Of a stretch of 64,000 bases of DNA, positions 16,234 to 25,636 are shown piece by piece. This DNA comes from JAAYFT01 sp041655755 (GTDB lineage Bacteria; Bacillota; Clostridia; Tissierellales; Tissierellaceae). The position numbers were made by a program, and so were the translations under genes. Where the stretch lies: the NCBI GenBank assembly GCA_041655755.1, contig JBBAEY010000002.1, positions 1-64,000 on the forward strand, written 5' to 3'. The notes beneath the pieces were generated by a model that saw nothing but the letters and a program-made list of their open reading frames with translations, was not told the origin of the DNA and searched no databases. Positions within the stretch are counted from its first letter, which is position 1. Each line of letters starts with the position of its first letter.

Positions 16234-17025
16234 TTAATAAATTTTGTACTCAGGGCTAGGCTTATCCCAAATTTCTATATATAGATCTTCTCCCAAATTT
16301 TCTTCAAGATATCTTTTAATCACTGGCAATATAATCTTTTCCGTATGATAATGCCCTGCATCTACTATAGTCAGTCCCATTTCAGTCCCCAATTGAGCAT
16401 CATGGTATTTTATATCCCCGGTTATGTAAATGCAGGCACCCTTTTTATATGCGTGGGGAATAAAATCAGATCCACTACCGCCACATACTGCAACCCTTTT
16501 TATTCTTCTTTCAAACTCCCCATATACTGTTAAATAATCAGTGTCTAATTCTTTCTTTATGAGAGATAGATAATCCAACAAGGCCACTTCTTCAATGTCA
16601 CCTACCCTGCCATAGCCATTTACTACTTCATTGCCTTCCTGATCCAGCTCTAGAATTTCGGGTTTTTTCAGGCCCAAAAGCCTAGCCAGATGGTCATTTA
16701 GTCCATTTTCTGCCCTATCCAAATTTGTGTGTGCGTTAAATACTACAATGTCATCTTTAATTATATTATATATCAATTTTTCCCTATGCCCTTCTGTTGT
16801 TACTGACTTCAAGGGCTTAAAAATCACTGGGTGATGGCTTATTATCATCTGAAAGTCTCCTAAGCTAGCCCTCTCATATACCCCTTGGTCTAAATCTAGG
16901 GCTATGAGTATCTTTTTCACCTCCTTCTTATCATTGCCTATTTGAAAACCAGTATTATCCCAGTTGTCAATCAACGACGGCGGTGCCCAATTATTCATAA
17001 TCCTAATTATCTCTCTCGCCTTCAA
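16234..17025 (-). CDS. Nif3-like dinuclear metal-centre protein (YqfO family)
   Basis: Nif3/DUF34 family protein, a ring-forming protein with a two-metal site. Some members are linked to GTP cyclohydrolase or tRNA/metabolite chemistry, but no general function is settled. Metal ligands are visible in ISHHPVIF (about 64-71) and DAGHYHTEK near the C-terminus. It has 263 residues, the short form without the inserted PII-like domain found in B. subtilis YqfO. The start is a TTG after GGGGAG. It overlaps the 3' end of trmK by 23 bases, so it is translationally linked. Confidence 0.88.
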   Translation of the reverse strand: MKAREIIRIMNNWAPPSLIDNWDNTGFQIGNDKKEVKKILIALDLDQGVYERASLGDFQMIISHHPVIFKPLKSVTTEGHREKLIYNIIKDDIVVFNAHTNLDRAENGLNDHLARLLGLKKPEILELDQEGNEVVNGYGRVGDIEEVALLDYLSLIKKELDTDYLTVYGEFERRIKRVAVCGGSGSDFIPHAYKKGACIYITGDIKYHDAQLGTEMGLTIVDAGHYHTEKIILPVIKRYLEENLGEDLYIEIWDKPSPEYKIY

Positions 17026-17710
17026 TCTCCCCTAATACCTCCTTATAAGCTGATATTTGTTTTCTTATTTCAATTAACCTGTCTTTTGACCTTTCTGAAT
17101 CTTTGAACTCAAGCTCCCCTAGTATCTTTTGACTTTCCTTGAGTTTATAATCTATAAATCCTTTCAAGAGCCTGTGTCTTTCCTTAATCAATAAGGGACT
17201 AAGTTCATAATAAATTTCCTTGTCTACTAGGGACTTGCCCTTTCTTGCCAGTATTATTTCATAAAACCTTTTGTCTTCCTCTATTAACTCCTCTTTCACT
17301 ATTTCAAAACTATTATCTATTAGATAGTGTCTTAGTTCTTTTGCAGCAACCATGGGCTGTAATATGAAGTTGACTATAGAATCAGTTTTACTAGTATCGG
17401 ATTCTAGGATATCCCTAATAAGCATCCCACCCATTCCCGCTATGATAACTGTATCTACTTCATAGCTCCTGATTGGGCCCAACCCATCTCCTAACCTTGT
17501 ATCCACCTTGTCCTCAATACCCAATTGGCCCATATAATCAATTATCTTTTCCAGAGATCCACTTGAAATGTCTGTACCAATAACCTTTTTAGATATGGTA
17601 TTTTGAATTAAATATGCGGGAATATAGCCGTGATCCGTCCCTATATCTGCTACAATTGAATTTTCAGGCACGAGGCTTGCTATTCCCAAGAGTCTTTGCG
17701 ATAATTTCAT
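17003..17710 (-). CDS. trmK: tRNA (adenine-22-N1)-methyltransferase TrmK
   Basis: SAM-dependent enzyme making m1A22 in the D-arm of bacterial tRNAs. The 235-residue protein has the Rossmann SAM motif VADIGTDHGYIPAYL near residue 20 and family run VIIAGMGGMLIRDIL (about 88-102). The C-terminal helical part is rich in Lys/Glu as usual. It follows rpoD in the widely conserved dnaG-rpoD-trmK-nif3 order. Confidence 0.94.
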   Translation of the reverse strand: MKLSQRLLGIASLVPENSIVADIGTDHGYIPAYLIQNTISKKVIGTDISSGSLEKIIDYMGQLGIEDKVDTRLGDGLGPIRSYEVDTVIIAGMGGMLIRDILESDTSKTDSIVNFILQPMVAAKELRHYLIDNSFEIVKEELIEEDKRFYEIILARKGKSLVDKEIYYELSPLLIKERHRLLKGFIDYKLKESQKILGELEFKDSERSKDRLIEIRKQISAYKEVLGEIEGERDN

Positions 17711-17729
17711 AGTTTTCTTCCTCTTATTG

Positions 17730-17775
17730 TATTATTTGCAAGGAAACTTATCTGCTGTTAAAGATAGGAGCCTTG
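17730..17775 (-). other. Structured leader upstream of trmK
   Basis: On the minus strand GCAAGG and CCTTGC (ends near 17772 and 17738) enclose an inner TATCT/AGATA pair, giving a two-part stem-loop between the rpoD terminator and trmK. There is no T run after it, so it is not a terminator. Any function, such as mRNA stability or regulation, is unknown. Confidence 0.35.
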
Positions 17776-17798
17776 CAATCTCTATCTCAGGGTATAAT

Positions 17799-17823
17799 TA
17801 AAGATTCGCAATAAAAGCGAATC
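17799..17823 (-). terminator. Terminator downstream of rpoD
   Basis: Seven-base-pair stem GATTCGC/GCGAATC (17817-17823 with 17803-17809) and seven-base loop, followed on the minus strand by TTTAATT. It starts six bases after the rpoD stop. The T tract is modest, so it may be leaky into trmK. Confidence 0.65.
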
Positions 17824-17828
17824 CCTAA

Positions 17829-18977
17829 TTATTCAAGAAAATCTTTCAATTTTTTGGATCTGCTTGGATGGCGCAATTTCCTAAGGGCCTTTGCTTCTAT
17901 CTGCCTTATTCTCTCTCTGGTAACTTCAAATTCCTTACCAACTTCCTCTAGAGTTCTTGCTCTTCCATCGTCCAAACCAAATCTAAGCCTCAAAACTTTT
18001 TGCTCTCTTGGGGTCAATGTATCTAAGACATCGATTAATTGTTCTCTCAACATGGTGAATGTAGCTGCCTCTGCTGGCGACAATACCTCATCATCTGGTA
18101 TAAAGTCTCCTAGATGGGAGTCTTCTTCCTCCCCTATGGGGGTTTCTAGGGATACTGGTTCCTGAGCTATCTTCATGATTTCTCTTACCTTCTCCACTTC
18201 CATTCCCATCTCTTTTCCTATTTCCTCTGGACTAGGGTCCCTTCCCAGTTCTTGTACCAACTGTCTTTGAATCCTGACCAGTTTATTTATTGTCTCTACC
18301 ATGTGAACTGGTATCCTTATGGTCCTAGCCTGGTCTGCTATGGCCCTTGTAATAGCCTGACGTATCCACCAAGTCGCATAAGTGCTGAACTTAAATCCCT
18401 TCTTATAGTCGAATTTTTCCACTGCCTTCATAAGCCCTAGGTTGCCCTCTTGTATTAAATCCAAAAACAGCATTCCCCTGCCCACATATCTCTTGGCTAT
18501 GCTTACAACCAACCTAAGATTTGCCTCAGCAAGTTTTTTCTTGGCTATTTCATCTCCTATTTGCATTCTCTTAGCTAATTCAACCTCTTCATCTCCAGTT
18601 AATAAGGGAATCTTACCAATTTCCTTTAAATACATCCTCACTGGATCGTCGACATTTATCCCTTTGGGAACTGACAAATCCTCTTTTCTTTCATCAACTT
18701 CATCATCTTCCAGGTCTTTTTTATCTATATCCTCTAGATCTTCGTCCTTGTCTAATAATAGATCATCGTCCTTATCTCCAACTACATCAATTCCCATATC
18801 CTCAAAAATTTGATAGACATCTTCAATCTGCTCGGCATCTAGATTGATTTCTTCCAAGCTTTCAACAATTTCACTATATGTTAATAAACCATTTTTCTTC
18901 CCCTTAGCTACTAATTTCTTAACTGATTCTATATTAGCTATTTTTGTACTGATGTTTTCCTTGTTCATTTCATCCAA
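17829..18977 (-). CDS. rpoD: Primary sigma factor RpoD/SigA
   Basis: Housekeeping sigma factor of RNA polymerase. Of 382 residues, the first about 100 are an acidic, Asp-rich region 1. Region 2 includes MLFLDLIQEGNLGLMKAVEK and the FSTYATWWIRQAI run that melts and reads the -10 element. Region 4.2 reads VTRERIRQIEAKALRKLRHP. The start is TTG, ten bases after GGGAGG; the first ATG is nine bases further on. It follows dnaG by six bases in the macromolecular-synthesis operon, with a sigma-H-like promoter upstream of dnaG. Confidence 0.98.
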   Translation of the reverse strand: MDEMNKENISTKIANIESVKKLVAKGKKNGLLTYSEIVESLEEINLDAEQIEDVYQIFEDMGIDVVGDKDDDLLLDKDEDLEDIDKKDLEDDEVDERKEDLSVPKGINVDDPVRMYLKEIGKIPLLTGDEEVELAKRMQIGDEIAKKKLAEANLRLVVSIAKRYVGRGMLFLDLIQEGNLGLMKAVEKFDYKKGFKFSTYATWWIRQAITRAIADQARTIRIPVHMVETINKLVRIQRQLVQELGRDPSPEEIGKEMGMEVEKVREIMKIAQEPVSLETPIGEEEDSHLGDFIPDDEVLSPAEAATFTMLREQLIDVLDTLTPREQKVLRLRFGLDDGRARTLEEVGKEFEVTRERIRQIEAKALRKLRHPSRSKKLKDFLE

Positions 18978-18983
18978 CTTAAG

Positions 18984-20807
18984 CTACCTCCCTTCCTCAT
19001 GTTTAATGAGGTTTAGTTCTTTATTTAAATTAGTTAGTTCCATGCAGAGCCCAACAAAGCGTTTTTCCTCAAGTGAATCCTTATTTTGATTCTTTTCCAT
19101 TTCCTCAATCTCAAGCCTTATCTTATTTCTTTTATTTTCTAGCTTATTAGTCTTTAAGGTTAGAATCAAATCTTTAATCATGTTATTTACATTGTTAGCG
19201 GAAAACTTCAGTTCCCTTGCAAACATCTTCTCAATAGATTGTTGATTTACATTTTCTATAGCCCTTATCCCATCCTTTACATTATCTTCACTTATTAGTT
19301 CCTTATCTGTATAGAGTTCTTTAATTAACTTGTACATTTCTATACATTCTAAGGACTCAAAATCTTCTACAGAAACCTTATCTCTTATTTCTTCAAAATA
19401 ATCCTTGTCAAAAATCATAAGTTTTATTAAGTCTATCTCTGCTGTCAATCCAGCTAAAGGCAGTATTGTATTTATTGGTCTTATTATGTTCTTGTTTTCA
19501 AAGCTTTTACCGCTCTTTGCCTTTTTAGTATTGCCAAATACTTCCTTCTCTATTGCTTCTTTTGATATATTCGTATCCTTGGCAATTTTTTCTATATATA
19601 CATCTTGTTCAATAGGAGATTTTAAATCCTTAATTACCCTGGCAATTTCAGTGGTAAACTTTATCTTACCCTCTGCCTCTTCTAAGTCGTATTTGCCCCT
19701 GCTAATAAGTATTTTATAGTCTATATGGTTATATGCTAAATCTATTTTATTTTCGAAATCCTCTATGCTATTATCCCTAAAATAATCATCTGGATCCTTA
19801 TACTTGCCCAAAAAGATGATTCTTGGCTCGACTCCTTCATTTCTCAAGAGCTGAATAGCCTTTAGGGTGGCATTGGTTCCTGCCTTATCTGTGTCATAGC
19901 AGATGTATACCTTTTCCCCATATCTCTTGAGCAGCCTTGCCTGCTTCTCTGTCAAAGCTGTCCCAAGACTGGCTACTGCATAGTTAATCCCCTTGTTGAA
20001 CATGGCTATAACATCCATATATCCTTCTACAATTATAATCCTTTTCCTGTCAGACAAATTATTTACTAGATTTAATCCATAAAGATTATTTCCTTTATTA
20101 AATATATATGTCTCCTGGGAATTTAGATATTTGGGCATTGAATTATCTAATACTCTCCCCCCAAAAGCGATTACCCTTCCCCTAGTGTCGATAATAGGGA
20201 AGATAATTCTACTGCGAAACTTGTCATAGTATCCATCCTTCTTTGACCTTTTCCCTATTAGACCTACCCTATATATTTCTTCATCCTTATAGCCTTTTCC
20301 CTGTAGGTGCTTGTAGAGGGCATCCCAACTGTTCAATGCATAGCCTAGACCAAATTGCCTAATCTGCTTGTTGCCAATTTTTCTTCTGTATAAATAATCT
20401 AAAACATCTTTATTCTCACTTAAATTTTTAAAAAAATACCTAGCAGCCTCCTTGTTGATTTCGTATGCTTTTTCCTTCTCCTGTCTTTGAAGCAAGTCTT
20501 TAGGCTCCTTCTCTTCTACTTCTATACCTGCCTTCTCTGCCAAGAACTTAACTGCTTCGGGAAAGGATAAATTTTCCCTTTTCATAATGAATGTCACAAC
20601 ATCTCCACCTTCACCACAGCCAAAACAATGGAAAAATTGCTTTGAATCTGAAACTGTAAAGGATGGGGTCTTTTCGCTGTGAAAGGGACATAAACCTACA
20701 TAATTTGACCCCGATTTCTTTAAAGCCAGGTAGCCCGATACAATATCCACTATATCAGATGCCTCCCGTACCTTTTCCACTATTTCATTGTCTACATAAA
20801 ACGTCAT
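18984..20807 (-). CDS. dnaG: DNA primase DnaG
   Basis: Makes RNA primers at the replication fork with DnaB helicase. The 607-residue protein has the N-terminal CHC2-type zinc ribbon (CPFHSEKTPSF and CFGCGEGG, about 40-65), a toprim core with EGYMDVI (about 260) and DTDKAG (about 310), and a C-terminal helicase-binding region that is Lys/Glu-rich. It is encoded directly upstream of rpoD, as is usual. Confidence 0.97.
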   Translation of the reverse strand: MTFYVDNEIVEKVREASDIVDIVSGYLALKKSGSNYVGLCPFHSEKTPSFTVSDSKQFFHCFGCGEGGDVVTFIMKRENLSFPEAVKFLAEKAGIEVEEKEPKDLLQRQEKEKAYEINKEAARYFFKNLSENKDVLDYLYRRKIGNKQIRQFGLGYALNSWDALYKHLQGKGYKDEEIYRVGLIGKRSKKDGYYDKFRSRIIFPIIDTRGRVIAFGGRVLDNSMPKYLNSQETYIFNKGNNLYGLNLVNNLSDRKRIIIVEGYMDVIAMFNKGINYAVASLGTALTEKQARLLKRYGEKVYICYDTDKAGTNATLKAIQLLRNEGVEPRIIFLGKYKDPDDYFRDNSIEDFENKIDLAYNHIDYKILISRGKYDLEEAEGKIKFTTEIARVIKDLKSPIEQDVYIEKIAKDTNISKEAIEKEVFGNTKKAKSGKSFENKNIIRPINTILPLAGLTAEIDLIKLMIFDKDYFEEIRDKVSVEDFESLECIEMYKLIKELYTDKELISEDNVKDGIRAIENVNQQSIEKMFARELKFSANNVNNMIKDLILTLKTNKLENKRNKIRLEIEEMEKNQNKDSLEEKRFVGLCMELTNLNKELNLIKHEEGR

Positions 20808-20859
20808 ATAATCACCCTAATATCTCACCTACCGTTGTCTTTTACAATGCTACTATGAT

Positions 20860-20888
20860 GTATTCGACATAAGTTTTAAAAATCCTTC
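20860..20888 (-). promoter_or_regulatory. Sigma-H-type promoter upstream of dnaG-rpoD
   Basis: Minus strand GAAGGATTT (20880-20888) matches RNAGGAWWW. An 11-base spacer and GTCGAATAC (20860-20868) match RNNGAATW. In B. subtilis the dnaG-sigA operon also carries a sigma-H promoter, which supports the call. A sequence relative of this element lies upstream of dgt (21968-21996). Confidence 0.75.
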
Positions 20889-20895
20889 TTTTTTT

Positions 20896-21912
20896 TTAAA
20901 GTTTTTGCCAAGGTTTCGGAATAAAAATATTATAGTACAAATTCATTATGAATCTATCAGTAGTCCCGGCAATATAATCGCATATAATATCTTCTATACC
21001 CAAGTTCATACCCTTATAAATATCTAAATGTTCTTTTGGTAAAGAATTATTGTTTTTCATATAATATCCATACAACTGTTCTATGATGTATTCGGTTTTT
21101 TTCTCTTCAGATTTTGCATTTTTATTCAAATAAACATTGTCAAACATAAAATTCCTTAGTTCATCTGTTGCCTTCCCAACCCTTGAGCTAATAAGAATTG
21201 AAGCTTTTCCCATACTATTTTTAATTATGTCAAAAATCATATTATTTATTCTTTGGCCATGGGACTGTCCCAAAACTTCTATAGCTTTCTCGGGTAGATC
21301 AGCAGCATTTAGTACCCCTGCCCTTATTGCATCATCTATATCGTGATTTATATATGCTATCCTATCTGCATATTTCACTACTTGTCCTTCTAAGGTCTGG
21401 GATTCACTATCTCCCGAGTGATGTCTGATGCCCTCCCTAACCTCATAGGTTAAATTTAAACCATTCCTGCCATTTTTCTGTTCCAAAAAATCCACAACCT
21501 TGACGGATTGTTCATTGTGCCTGAAGCCATTTGGATTCAATTGATTTAATACCCTTTCTCCAGTATGCCCAAAAGGTGTATGTCCTAAATCATGGCCAAG
21601 GGCAATGGCCTCTATTAGATCCTCATTGAGACCTAGGGCCCTCCCTATGGTCCTGCCTATTTGGGACACCTCTAATGTGTGAGTTAGCCTTGTCCTATAA
21701 TGATCTCCTTCGGGAGCAATAAAAACTTGAGTCTTGTGTTTCAATCTACGAAAAGATTTGGAATGAATTATTCTATCCCTGTCCCTCTGAAAGTCAGTGC
21801 GAATACTGCATTTTTCCTCAGTTTCTTTTCTTCCCTTTGAATTCTTGCTTAGCATGGCATATTGAGATAAGTTTTTTTCCTCTGATTCTTCAATTCTCTG
21901 TCTTATGTTCAT
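20896..21912 (-). CDS. dgt: Deoxyguanosinetriphosphate triphosphohydrolase-like protein
   Basis: HD-domain phosphohydrolase that releases triphosphate from dNTPs. The Dgt type-2 subfamily is about 330-340 residues, and this one is 338. The metal ligands are in HTLEVSQI and ALGHDLGHTPFGHTGE (about 75-115), with the later HD-family His/Asp in RIAYINHDIDDA. It precedes dnaG, as in many Clostridia, so dNTP pool control may be tied to primase and sigma expression. Confidence 0.93.
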   Translation of the reverse strand: MNIRQRIEESEEKNLSQYAMLSKNSKGRKETEEKCSIRTDFQRDRDRIIHSKSFRRLKHKTQVFIAPEGDHYRTRLTHTLEVSQIGRTIGRALGLNEDLIEAIALGHDLGHTPFGHTGERVLNQLNPNGFRHNEQSVKVVDFLEQKNGRNGLNLTYEVREGIRHHSGDSESQTLEGQVVKYADRIAYINHDIDDAIRAGVLNAADLPEKAIEVLGQSHGQRINNMIFDIIKNSMGKASILISSRVGKATDELRNFMFDNVYLNKNAKSEEKKTEYIIEQLYGYYMKNNNSLPKEHLDIYKGMNLGIEDIICDYIAGTTDRFIMNLYYNIFIPKPWQKL

Positions 21913-21967
21913 ATATATTCCCCTTCGTATAAACTATAATGTTTATTTTAACTTCCCTATATTATAT

Positions 21968-21996
21968 ATATACAACATAAGTTTCAATAATCCTTC
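21968..21996 (-). promoter_or_regulatory. Sigma-H-like promoter upstream of dgt
   Basis: Minus strand GAAGGATTA (21988-21996) is a perfect -35 match. The spacer is 11 bases and the -10 GTTGTATAT (21968-21976) has one mismatch from RNNGAATWW. The spacer TTGAAACTTAT is almost the same as that of the dnaG element, so the two are related by descent or shared control. Confidence 0.5.
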
Positions 21997-22013
21997 TTTT
22001 TAAAAAAATATAT

Positions 22014-22047
22014 TGCAAAAGAAATAGAAGTGCAACATAACACTTCT
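22014..22047 (-). terminator. Possible terminator downstream of ppsR
   Basis: Stem AGAAGTG/CACTTCT (22041-22047 with 22026-22032, eight-base loop) overlaps the ppsR stop and is followed on the minus strand by ATTTCTTTTGC. The T tract is interrupted, so termination may be partial. Confidence 0.5.
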
Positions 22048-22873
22048 AATCGAAAGCATTTTCCCCAAATTTCTTTTTCATGTGGTCGATTACAATGCCC
22101 GCTGTTTCTTCTATTGCCTTTGTGGAGACATCTATTACAACGCATCCAAGTTTGTTCATTACATCCTTGGAATATTCTAATTCCGAATTTATTCTATCTA
22201 CGTTGGCATAATTTGCATTATTGTCTAGGCCAAGTGCCTTTAATCTTTCCTGCCTAATCTCATTTAATTTCAGAGGATTGGCTACCAGACCAATTATTCT
22301 TCTACTGTCTTTTTCGAATAATTCCCTTGGTGGCGGTACTTCCGGTACAAGGGGCACATTAGCTACCTTGAAGTTCTTATGAGCTAGATACATACTAAGG
22401 GGAGTTTTAGAGGTCCTAGAGATGCCAACCAAGACTATGTTAGACTTTTTTATACCCCTAGGGTCCTTCCCATCGTCATACTTTACAGCAAATTCTACAG
22501 CCTCAACTTTTTTAAAATAGTTTTCGTCAAGCTTTCTAATCAGACCAGATTCTCTCTTTGGCTGGAATTTTAAAATCGATGCAATAGCATCTAGGGCGGG
22601 CGTCATCAGGTCAACTGTAGGTATGCCATGTTCCCTTCCTAAATCTTCTATGAAGTACCTTAGTTTATCAATTACTATGGTGTATATGATGACACTTGGT
22701 TCATATTTAGCCTCATCAAATATTTCTGATATTTGTTCTTCAGCGACGATAAAAGGGAATCTCCTTACCTGGTATTTTCCAGAATTAAATTGACTTAGGG
22801 CTGCCCTAGATAATAGTTCTCCCGTCTCCCCTATGGAGTCGGACAATACATATATGGTCAAGCTTTTATCCAT
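22046..22873 (-). CDS. ppsR: Pyruvate,phosphate dikinase / PEP synthase regulatory protein
   Basis: Bifunctional kinase/pyrophosphorylase of the DUF299 (PF03618) family that phosphorylates and dephosphorylates a threonine of PPDK or PEP synthase using ADP or Pi. The 275 residues include the N-terminal VLSDSIGETGE and the nucleotide-binding loop VGISRTSKTPLSMYLA (about 148-163). In Firmicutes it pairs with ccpN, as here (11-base gap), controlling gluconeogenic flux. Which target it has cannot be told, as neither dikinase is in the window. Confidence 0.93.
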   Translation of the reverse strand: MDKSLTIYVLSDSIGETGELLSRAALSQFNSGKYQVRRFPFIVAEEQISEIFDEAKYEPSVIIYTIVIDKLRYFIEDLGREHGIPTVDLMTPALDAIASILKFQPKRESGLIRKLDENYFKKVEAVEFAVKYDDGKDPRGIKKSNIVLVGISRTSKTPLSMYLAHKNFKVANVPLVPEVPPPRELFEKDSRRIIGLVANPLKLNEIRQERLKALGLDNNANYANVDRINSELEYSKDVMNKLGCVVIDVSTKAIEETAGIVIDHMKKKFGENAFD

Positions 22874-22884
22874 TTATTTCCCCC

Positions 22885-23526
22885 CTACTCATTTCTTCCT
22901 AATTCAACAAATAGTCTAGTAATCGTGGTCTTGGTAATTCTGCCTATTACCTTATAGTTTTTTTCCTCTTCCCCTACTTCTTCTACTACAGGAAGGCTAT
23001 CTATTTCATGGTCGATAAGCCTAATTGCAGCATTTAACAAACTATCATCAATCCCAATATGAACTATGTTTGGCATTCTAGTCATTATCATTCCAATGGG
23101 CATCTTGGTTAAATCTACTCCTCCCAAGGTCGATTTGAGAAAGTCCTTCCTAGATACTACTCCCGACAAGAAGCCCTTGTTTGTAACATATACCGAGCCT
23201 ACATCTTCTAAAAACATTAATACAATGGCATCATATATACTGGTGGATTCATCAGCTACTACAGGTAGGGATTTGACATCTTCTACCTTTATCTCCTTTA
23301 TCTTGTCTGAGATAAAAGAAAGGTTGGTCTTTCCCGTGTAAAAATATCCGACTTTTGGCCTTGCATCTAATATTCCAGACATAGTTAATATAGCTAAATC
23401 AGGCCTAAGTGTTGCCCTAGTGAGATTTAATTCACCGGCTATAGCCTCCGAAGTAATGGGCTCATTTCTCCTCACTATATCTATAATTTTCTCCTGTCTC
23501 TCGCTTAATCGAATGATTGCATCCAC
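22885..23526 (-). CDS. ccpN: CcpN-type repressor with HTH and tandem CBS domains
   Basis: Transcriptional regulator of gluconeogenic genes. It has 213 residues: a winged helix-turn-helix (about 8-65, LNLTRATLRPDLAIL) and then two CBS domains (about 80-140 and 145-205) that bind adenine nucleotides. The family member in B. subtilis is likewise next to yqfL. The start is uncertain: the GGAGG site directly abuts the GTG at 23526, so initiation a few codons on is possible. It lies upstream of ppsR in the same unit. Confidence 0.9.
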   Translation of the reverse strand: MDAIIRLSERQEKIIDIVRRNEPITSEAIAGELNLTRATLRPDLAILTMSGILDARPKVGYFYTGKTNLSFISDKIKEIKVEDVKSLPVVADESTSIYDAIVLMFLEDVGSVYVTNKGFLSGVVSRKDFLKSTLGGVDLTKMPIGMIMTRMPNIVHIGIDDSLLNAAIRLIDHEIDSLPVVEEVGEEEKNYKVIGRITKTTITRLFVELGRNE

Positions 23527-23557
23527 CTCCTGTATTTGCCTATTAAGTTGATAATGT

Positions 23558-25636
23558 CTATTTATTTACTATCTTTGATAGATCACATACCTGTATCATG
23601 GTATCGTAAATTTTTCTAAGTAAACCTAACCTGTTATTTTTAATCCTCTCATCATCTACCATGACCATAACCTTATCAAAGAAGTTGTCTATTGGTTCCC
23701 TCAGTATTGCCAGATGATCCAGAGCCCTATCGTATTCTTTTTTTGCTATGGAGTTATTTACCTTTTCCTCTATACTATTAAATTTCTCATATAATTCTAT
23801 TTCGTCCTCTGTAAGCAAATCCCTCTGTACCTCGTCTGAAAGTGCTTTCTCAGATAGGTTGGATACCCTATTGAAGGCATGTAATACTTCTGAGAGGCCT
23901 TCTTTCTTTAGCCATTCGTTCAATTTATTTGCCCGAATTTTCATATCGTATATATCATCTATGTCTGAAGTTAGGACTGCATCTACAATATCATATCTTA
24001 TACCCATATCCATAAACATATTTCTTATTCTACCATTAAAAAATTCTATTACCTCTTCTTTTACCTTATCGTAATCAAAGGCTAGGCCATTTACATCTAC
24101 ATAAATATACAAGGAATTTTCGATTAATTCCCTAATGGACAGGTTTAATTTCCTATCGATTATTATATTTATTATGCCCAGGGCCATTCTCCTTAGGCCA
24201 AAGGGATCCTGGGAGCCTGTGGGGTGGATATCTATGGCATATAGCCCCGCTATGGTGTCCATCTTGTCTGCTACACTCAGGACAGCACCTGCTGTGGTCG
24301 TTGGCAAATCATCCTCTGAAAATCTGGGAAGGTATTGTTCATATATTGCCAGACTTACTATTTCATTTTCTCCTGAGCTTCTAGCGTATTCCATACCCAT
24401 TTTACCCTGTAATTCTGTAAATTCACTGACCATCTTAGTCACCAAATCGGCCTTGGATAAGTACCCTGCTCTTTCGACATTCTTTTTAGTTTCATCTCCA
24501 ACTTCCAGATACTCTCCAACTTTTTCCCCTAGTTTTTGTACTCTTTTTGTCTTATCCATTAGGGAGCCAAGTTTTTCTTGGAATGTTATTTTGTCTAGTT
24601 GCTTTACATAGGCCGATAGGGGCTCTTTCATGTCCTCCATATAGAAGAATTTTGCATCCTCTAGCCTTGCTCCTAGCACCTTTTCATTGCCTTTTATAAC
24701 AATATCTATGTGATCCCTATTTCCATTTCTCACAGTTACAAAGTAGGGAAGTAGCCTTTTTTTATCGTCTAGGACCGGGAAAAACCTTAGATGCTCCTTC
24801 ATAGGTGTTATGACAACATCCACTGGCAATGAAAGATATTCCTCTTTTATTCTACCAATTATTGGCATAGGGTATTCGACGATATTTGTTACCTCATCTA
24901 AAAGGCCTTCATCATCTTGTAGATTGCCGCCTCTCTCCTTTACTAGTTTCTCTGACCCATATTTTATAATATCTTTTCTTTCTTCTTGGTCGACTATTAC
25001 ATAATTGTCCTTTAGGAGGGACTGGTATTCGTCAACATGCTTAATTTCTATTTTGCCACTTCCTAAAAACCTGTGGCCCCTAGTTATATTAGAGGCTTCA
25101 ATTCCCTCAAGGTTAAATGGCAAGATTTCATCATCTATCATGGACACCAACCACCTAATGGGCCTTGCAAATCTAATATTCTTCCCTCCCCATTTCATCG
25201 ATTTGGGGAAGCTTATGCTCTTAATAATATTTCCTATATTTGAACCCAGTATCTCCTCAAGTAGTTTGCCCTTTTTAAGGGTCCTAGCGTAAACATAGTC
25301 TGTTCCCTTGTATTCTTCTATATAAACATCCGATAGGTCTAGTCCCTGGCCCCTCATGAAGCCTAACAAAGCCTTGGTTGGCTTTTCGTCTTCATCAAAT
25401 GCAATCTTCTTAGCGGGGCCCCTGGCAATTTCTTCCATGGCCTCCTGCTTATGGGACAAACCTTCAGCTATGAGTGTTAGTCTCCTTGGGGTAGAATATA
25501 CTTTTATCTTATTGTATTCTATTCTTTCACTATCCAATAAATTGATAGTATTATTCTTTAATTGGCTTAAGGCATCTCCGACAAATCTAGCAGGTAGTTC
25601 CTCTACTCCAATTTCCAATAAATATTTCTTACTCAT
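23558..25636 (-). CDS. glyS: Glycyl-tRNA synthetase beta subunit
   Basis: Beta chain of the bacterial alpha2-beta2 GlyRS, which recognises tRNA-Gly. The 692 residues have the N-terminal LLEIGVEELPARF, the central HD-like region (around GAVLSVADKMDTIAGLYAI) and the C-terminal anticodon-binding DALR-like domain ending in CDLSKIV. It starts directly after glyQ (no gap), under the same T-box control. Confidence 0.97.
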   Translation of the reverse strand: MSKKYLLEIGVEELPARFVGDALSQLKNNTINLLDSERIEYNKIKVYSTPRRLTLIAEGLSHKQEAMEEIARGPAKKIAFDEDEKPTKALLGFMRGQGLDLSDVYIEEYKGTDYVYARTLKKGKLLEEILGSNIGNIIKSISFPKSMKWGGKNIRFARPIRWLVSMIDDEILPFNLEGIEASNITRGHRFLGSGKIEIKHVDEYQSLLKDNYVIVDQEERKDIIKYGSEKLVKERGGNLQDDEGLLDEVTNIVEYPMPIIGRIKEEYLSLPVDVVITPMKEHLRFFPVLDDKKRLLPYFVTVRNGNRDHIDIVIKGNEKVLGARLEDAKFFYMEDMKEPLSAYVKQLDKITFQEKLGSLMDKTKRVQKLGEKVGEYLEVGDETKKNVERAGYLSKADLVTKMVSEFTELQGKMGMEYARSSGENEIVSLAIYEQYLPRFSEDDLPTTTAGAVLSVADKMDTIAGLYAIDIHPTGSQDPFGLRRMALGIINIIIDRKLNLSIRELIENSLYIYVDVNGLAFDYDKVKEEVIEFFNGRIRNMFMDMGIRYDIVDAVLTSDIDDIYDMKIRANKLNEWLKKEGLSEVLHAFNRVSNLSEKALSDEVQRDLLTEDEIELYEKFNSIEEKVNNSIAKKEYDRALDHLAILREPIDNFFDKVMVMVDDERIKNNRLGLLRKIYDTMIQVCDLSKIVNK

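Noticed and set aside
24135..24611. 158-codon open frame on the plus strand
   Set aside because: Lies wholly opposite glyS, has no ribosome site, and is explained as the complement of a constrained coding frame.
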